Assembly: GCA_014621425.1 (NCBI GenBank)
Contig: JAANBB010000217.1
Span: forward strand, 1 to 64,000
Direction: 5' to 3'
Origin: Cylindrodendrum hubeiense
Lineage: Eukaryota > Ascomycota > Sordariomycetes > Hypocreales > Nectriaceae
DNA length: 64,000 nucleotides
Shown here: in pieces, positions 57,690 to 64,000 of the stretch
Numbering within the stretch: position 1 is the first letter of the stretch
How the letters are laid out: every line of letters begins with the position of its first letter
Translations under genes and position numbers: made by a program
Notes under the pieces: model-generated
What the model was told of the DNA's origin: nothing
The model's database searches: none
What the model saw: only the letters and a program-made list of their open reading frames with translations

Positions 57690-57846
57690 TTGGGGGCCGG
57701 GATCGGGAGACGGGGACCCAGGAATCGGGAGCAGGAGAGGAGACAAGAGAGATGGAAAGGGTGGAAGAAAGAGCGGGGACGAGAGGGACGGGAGAGGGAA
57801 AGGAGGAGGAGGAGGAGGAGGAGAGGGAGGTGGGAGAGGCAGAGAG
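57690..57846. repeat. Polypurine tract with GGA repeats
   Basis: About 150 bp of almost pure A/G on the + strand including a GGA trinucleotide run near 57800-57826. Read on the - strand it is a pyrimidine tract, which in fungi often lies next to transcription starts. Confidence 0.8.
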
Positions 57847-57930
57847 CTAGAAGCGCTAGAATGTGGAAGATGGTGAGATGAGATGGGCAAAAGGGGAGGG
57901 ACAAACGTTGACTTTGACTCGGCTTGTCAG

Positions 57931-57954
57931 TCTGGCAGTCTGGCAGTCTGGCAG
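57931..57954. repeat. 8-bp tandem repeat, 3 copies
   Basis: Three perfect copies of TCTGGCAG. Confidence 0.95.
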
Positions 57955-58623
57955 TCTCTCACAGTCTCACTCCTCACCACTCACCCATCATCTCGTGCTC
58001 ATCGTTCCCCGGGGGGCTAATCCGCACAGCTACTGGATTCTATCCCACGGGTCGTCCGTTGACCGCGGACTTTTGGGGTAGTTATCAGTCTGAGTGGGCG
58101 AGAGCGCGCAGCCCGGCGGGCCTTTGGACTTCGGGTACGCCGCTACTGTCTGTCTGCCAGTAATCTGTACTCCGTACTTGGATCCAAGGTTCCGAATGGT
58201 TGGGGGGGAGGGACCCTAGCGCAAGCCCTGAGCCAGCCCTGCGTCCTGGACCGCCTGTATCTCGGACCGGGATCGCCCCAGGAGCGAAGAGCTGCAGTTG
58301 CGACTCTGTGAGTTGGCCGAGAGGTCGAGCAGCACGGAGCGCGCTGCGAGCGAGGGGAGCCTTGTGGACGTCGTGGGTGGATGACACGGCGACATGGGCA
58401 TGACCCGGGTGGCCAGTGGGGGGCTCCTCGCCGGGGGGGACTCGATCACTCGACTCGGAAGACATCCATCTTGAAGAGCGGCGTTCTGGGCTCGAGCTTG
58501 TCCTGTACCTGCCTTCCATATTAGTGGGCCCCATTCCCCCATTAGGCCCTTTTAGGGGGAGAAGGGAGGGGGTGAAGCTGTAGCGGAGAGCCAGCATGTA
58601 TCAGAGAGGCCCGAGGTGTTGCG

Positions 58624-58662
58624 TCTCTGTCTAGGCTCTCTGTCTAGGCTCTCTGTCTAGGC
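58624..58662. repeat. 13-bp tandem repeat, 3 copies
   Basis: Three perfect copies of TCTCTGTCTAGGC. Confidence 0.95.
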
Positions 58663-60403
58663 TACCCAGACATCAACACCATCGTCATCAAGAACGTTTC
58701 TCGAATGTCACCAGACGTTGCAAGATCCCTTGCTTTTTCGTTGCTGGTTTTGCTTCTTATGCAGCTTGGCCACCCCCCCCTATCCGTACATCCGTACATA
58801 CGTACATGCCTCCATTCCTCGCTCCGTCATTGTTTGCTGCATGCACTTTGCTTCGCTGACAGCGCCGTCCAGTACGTGGTGCTCCCTGCCCTGCCTGCCT
58901 GCCCGGGCTTGGTGGTGCAGCCAACGTGGGAGACAAGCAGAAACAGGGTCCACGAGACCGGCGGCGCAGGATCACGGGGTCACCAACACACCAGATGCCA
59001 CCTCATCAACTGCGCTCGCCCCTCGCCCTTCACTCCAAGTCAAGGCGAGCCGAATCCCCAGTCGCGGGTCCCAAGCCCCAATCTAGACAGGTCTCACTTT
59101 CACCTGACCTCTCCCCATGGATTTTGACCAAGCGCATTCACCGCCGTTGACTTGATTCAAGCCTTGTCTAAGTAAGGCAATCGGGGACCATGATATGGCT
59201 TTCCGCCCCATGTCAATATACCCCCTACATATAACGGAGTGGTCTTCTTCGCAGCAGCCCACAGTGGGTTTGCCAAGATGGATAGATATTGAACCGCATC
59301 CCAGACGGTTCTATGTCTCGCTTTTGGTTCATCTCTTCCTCTTTGCTCTCTTTCTATCTCCGCCTCCTTCCTCGTGCCCTTCCTCCCTTACCTCACTCGT
59401 CCTCCCTCCTCCTCCTATCGCTGCGGATCTGACTTGCACGGCCTCTGCAAGGTCTCGGGCTTCGGTCATTTCTATTCCGCCATCCCCTTCGCACGTCCAA
59501 CGCCGCCGCTTCATTACTCCCCGGCGCCACTTAGCAGCCAGCAGGTCATCGGGTTCCATTGTTTGAGACTGTCACTGCGAGCTGGTACTCAAACCTGCGG
59601 CTCCGCGTACTGTCTCGCATCCAGTCCTGTCCGGTATCATGAATTGACCACCTCTGAGTCAAGACAGCCTTCCGATCCCGATGCGGCAGGATCATCCTCA
59701 TCTAGCCGCCGAAACCCATCCAACCGCACCCGGTTCCTATCCGTACCCGTACCCGCCTCTGCCTGCAAGGCTCCCCCACGCCATACCCTGCACCGCATTC
59801 TAGAACAAGTCACGAATCAATCCCTCCAAACGTGTCTCTCCGCAGTCCCGGAACCATACCTCATCTACCACAGTCTTGTCAAAGCATCCCACCACCACCC
59901 GCCACCCGCCTGTCGCCTAAGCTCCTTCCTTAATAATGACACACAAGATAGCCAGCCTTGCCAGCCTCCTGCCCAACTCATTTTTTTGCCTTGCCTATAA
60001 TATCCAGCATATTCTCATGTGCATCGATACTTAGTGACACTTGGGCTATTTCTCGTTAATGCAGCACGCTAATTACCGGTACTAGCTAGGTATAACGGTC
60101 TCTCTCCGTCGACTCTGTTTTCCGGATCGTGTCCTCCAGATCACGTCGTTTGCGTCCGTCTCCGAAACTTATCTGGTTCCCTATCTATCTGATTTATTTC
60201 TCATGTAACACCGCGCAAACAGGGTCATACTGCTGCGCCCCGCAGACTTTCTTCTCCTACCTACGCACAACACATCCTCCCACGTTGCTTTCCACGTTTC
60301 ATGCTGCTGTCTGGATGGTGTCAGCTCAGGCCAACCCCTCGGCCGAGCCTCACCGCTTGCCCACGCGACACGATTTCGCCCTCTGACAGGTCAAGTTGCA
60401 CCC

Positions 60404-60454
60404 ATGATGCAGCAGCCAGCCTCTCCCTCTAATCGACCGCCATGGCAACAACCC
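60404..60454 (+). other. Possible orphan first coding exon
   Basis: ATGATGCAGCAG opens a short reading frame, MMQQPASPSNRPPWQQPL, ending at a good donor (GTATGC at about 60455). It lies about 1 kb downstream of a pyrimidine-rich tract. No matching second exon was found before the SDR gene, so this is only a candidate. Confidence 0.2.
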
Positions 60455-62828
60455 TTAGGTATGCTGGTATCAAGTACCTCGAGGCAATTGGCCGCTTGGC
60501 CATGCCCACTCCCACACGGCGCAATTCTTCTTTCTTTTTCCCGCCCCCGTCTCATGGGACCTGCCCTTGCTCCAGAGTCTTCTGATCTGCCCCCTTTGCG
60601 GGGGTCAGACCCGGACGGACAAGTCGTGTGACCGACAGCCACCACGAATGGGACTGTTGCAAACTCTGCCGAGCGCCTTGTCTCATTCACCATTGGTGGG
60701 CACATTCAGACGGGCACTTGAGGCTGGACGCGGATGCCTGTTCCTGGAGGCACCTGACTTGAAGTGCGGCATCGTCCGGCCACCCGCCTGTGGCTGCGTG
60801 TGCGTGGTCATGTCGGCCGAGAGGAACCCGGCTTTGCGGGGGAGCCAATCCCCAGATCCATGATCCATGACGCCGGGCTTTGACGCTTAACTGCGGGGAG
60901 CTCTTTGAACTTCGAAAACCGGGATATAGAACCAACAACGAAATCGAAGGACTTCAGTGAGTGTCGACGCTGCGGGCTCACCACGTCGCACCCGGCGACG
61001 CTGCTGTTGGGATGGTTGATGGTGATTCATAGCCCACGTGGGTTGGATACACCAGATGCGACTCTCATCAACTCGACAAGCCGGAAACCCCCACGTTGGG
61101 CCCAGGAGGCCAGGACCACGCCAATCAATGGTTGCGGGGTCAAGCGATTTGCGACTTCAATGGAGGGGTCCCCCCATCGCCCACCCTGAGATAGCTGTCA
61201 AGCTGCCTCTTTAGGACGCGACAGCCCAACCATTTGCCTGACTGCATGTTCAGACCAGTTGTGAATACTGAGGCTGACGAGCGGCGCGGTTCAGAGCATT
61301 GAGCAGAAGTCACATGTCCTTGTCTCCTCGTACACTTACTGTCCCCCGTCGGGTGTCGCATCGACACGCGACCTGGCATCCGACAACGGGGCGGCCGACT
61401 ACGACGAGACCCTGGACCGGAGAGTCTAGAGTGTCAGAGCTCTCCGGCAACTAAGATAGGATACCCCTCAGCTGCGGGTCAACTGCCTAGTATGTGCCTA
61501 GCGAAGGAGATTTGGTGAGCATGCACGGCCAGCTTGGGCGGGGTTTTACATGTGAAGAAGCGCAATCTCGACTATCTGCCAACCCATCTTTATTTGGTGA
61601 CACTGGCTGGCTCTAGACCATTGTGGCGACGACTCTGATAGCAGGCCATCTCCGCCATCATGGTATCATTCGCGCATCCACCCCTCCCTGAGTGTAGATT
61701 TATCAACTCACCTCTCATCTTACGGCACCATCTCACCTCGTCTGCTCATCTCGTTGGCCTGCTCTACCTGCTCGCCCAATAGCCCCGCCACTCCATGAGC
61801 CGGTGAGGTGCCGGGTGTACCGCTGTTGCCCCAAGGCGGGGGTGGGATTGAATGGCGACAGAGCCTGTTGGGTAGCCTGCAGGTCTTCGTCCTGGCCAAG
61901 TCGCCACCAAAGCCGGCTCCCCTGGTCCATCGGCCTCAGCCGCTCCCGGCAATATCGCCCTCTGCAGGTTGTCTTGCATGGCGCATCTGGGGCGGGCGGT
62001 CGATGGGGACGGGATGGGTGCGCGGGCATGCGGCGACCCGGTGGCACGACCTGAACGCTGTGTGACCCGGGGGTTGGCGTGTGGGTACCCGAATTCGTCT
62101 CGTCTTCTCGTGACGATGGCGTTGATGAAAATGGAGATCTGAGCGACTATCTAATTATACTCTGCATATGTCACCACCATCATCCTAGCTGATTGCGCTG
62201 ACGCCCTAGGCACCAACCAATACGAGTAACTGGATATCTTGAAAATTATAGAAGAAATAAATTCAAGTGATGAATGGTTTGTCCTCGGCATTTATTGATT
62301 TATTTCATTTTATTTATTGATTCTTTCCATGCTTTTTGAAACAGTTATGAAGCTCCAGGTCAGTCTTCATGTGGTAGAGTTCCGCACCATGTGTTTTATC
62401 AAGTCGCAATGTATACTCTCTTGCTCCCTCACCTAGATATGCTAGCACACGAGTCATGGAAATCGCCCTGTGATCCAGCATCATTTGTCACATTGGGTGG
62501 CATCTCAACAAGATGGGGTAGGATTAAGTAGGGATCATGGCGGCACTAGGCTTGTACTCTCTTTCCCCAAATCTCGATATTGTTGTCTCCCGAGCTCATG
62601 TGAGACCATATGGTAATCACATTCAATACGACCATGTCAGAACTGGTATTTGGAACCGTTTTGCATTTCATCATAAGCACGTAAGGGACGACAGACAAAA
62701 CGTTCGTGTTGCAACAAAAACTTTTTAGTTTGTAGCATTATCATTACCTAAGTCCAACCCGATTCTATGCCTGCACGCCCGCCTGAAATAAACACAAATA
62801 AAAGCAGTATCCCTTTTTTTTTCTCCTT

Positions 62829-64000
<1,172 letters not shown>

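Larger units (their letters stand above)
56157..62828. other. 6.7-kb spacer without a convincing gene
   Basis: Longest gene-free stretch. Open frames on all strands are short and low-complexity. It holds: seven unrelated short tandem repeats at 56.8-58.7 kb; a purine tract at about 57690-57846; a pyrimidine tract at about 59330-59425 typical of fungal transcription starts; and a possible first exon at 60404-60454 (separate entry). From about 62100 it turns AT-rich, which fits the 3' side of the SDR gene. A non-coding RNA or an unrecognised many-intron gene between 59.4 and 61 kb cannot be excluded. Confidence 0.45.

Noticed and set aside
59374..60000. 208-codon + strand open frame in the long spacer
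   Set aside because: Pro/Ser-rich, no domain, follows a pyrimidine tract; kept only as part of a possible non-coding transcript.
60567..60863. Frame reading ICPLCGGQTRTDK, zinc-ribbon-like
   Set aside because: Only one Cys pair in sensible spacing, no start or splice context that fits, and the rest is low complexity.

Overview
The window is genomic DNA of a filamentous ascomycete (Pezizomycotina, most likely a Sordariomycete; the species cannot be told from the sequence). The reasons are: genes split by short GT-AG introns (about 46-80 bp, with CTAAC/CTGAC-type branch sites and GTRNGT donors), no operons, CT-rich leaders, CCAAT and CACGTG promoter elements, and gene families typical of that group. 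I rebuilt 19 protein genes by joining exons and checking reading phase. One of them runs off the right edge. I saw no rRNA, tRNA, CRISPR array or intact transposon.

Layout. 0.7-4.6 kb (-): Rho1 exchange factor ROM2. 6.3-7.0 kb (+): V-ATPase subunit c' (VMA11). 7.6-8.5 kb (-): small unknown protein. 11.6-12.9 kb (+): SMC5/6 subunit NSE4. 13.6-16.3 kb (+): unknown coiled-coil membrane protein with a coding minisatellite. 17.6-18.5 kb (+): DUF4336 protein. 19.1-22.0 kb (+): VPS34 PI3-kinase. 22.9-24.1 kb (+): unknown protein ending in two PPxY motifs. 25.0-26.3 kb (-): mitochondrial enoyl-reductase ETR1. 29.3-29.9 kb (+): small unknown protein. 32.7-33.8 kb (+): Aurora-type kinase, probably a divergent paralogue. 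34.6-35.8 kb (+): F-box-like protein. 36.0-37.0 kb (-): SDR. 37.4-39.3 kb (-): BOR1/SLC4-type anion transporter. 39.8-40.8 kb (+): mitochondrial GTPase MTG1. 41.3-43.4 kb (-): CTI6-like PHD protein. 44.9-47.0 kb (+): unknown protein with an N-terminal membrane segment. 48.5-53.4 kb (+): very long disordered protein. 54.6-56.2 kb (-): AreA-GATA-like (DUF1752) protein. 62.8-64.0 kb (-, partial): polyol-type SDR.

Most of the window is ordinary core fungal genome: housekeeping genes for cell-wall integrity signalling, vacuole and endosome function, DNA repair, mitochondrial lipoate/fatty acid synthesis, mitoribosome assembly and chromatin. They are not organised as one pathway. The stretch from about 29.9 to 36.0 kb looks more accessory: it has long AT-rich spacers and holds the kinase and the F-box-like protein. 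Two long spacers (26.3-29.3 and 56.2-62.8 kb) hold no convincing gene. The second is dense in different short tandem repeats and contains a possible unassigned leader and first exon. I found no clear new multi-gene system. The best leads are the divergent Aurora kinase, the PPxY protein, the repeated S-[M/L]-R motifs of the 1539-residue protein, a possible mitochondrial extension of the DUF4336 protein, and the tandem-repeat cluster.
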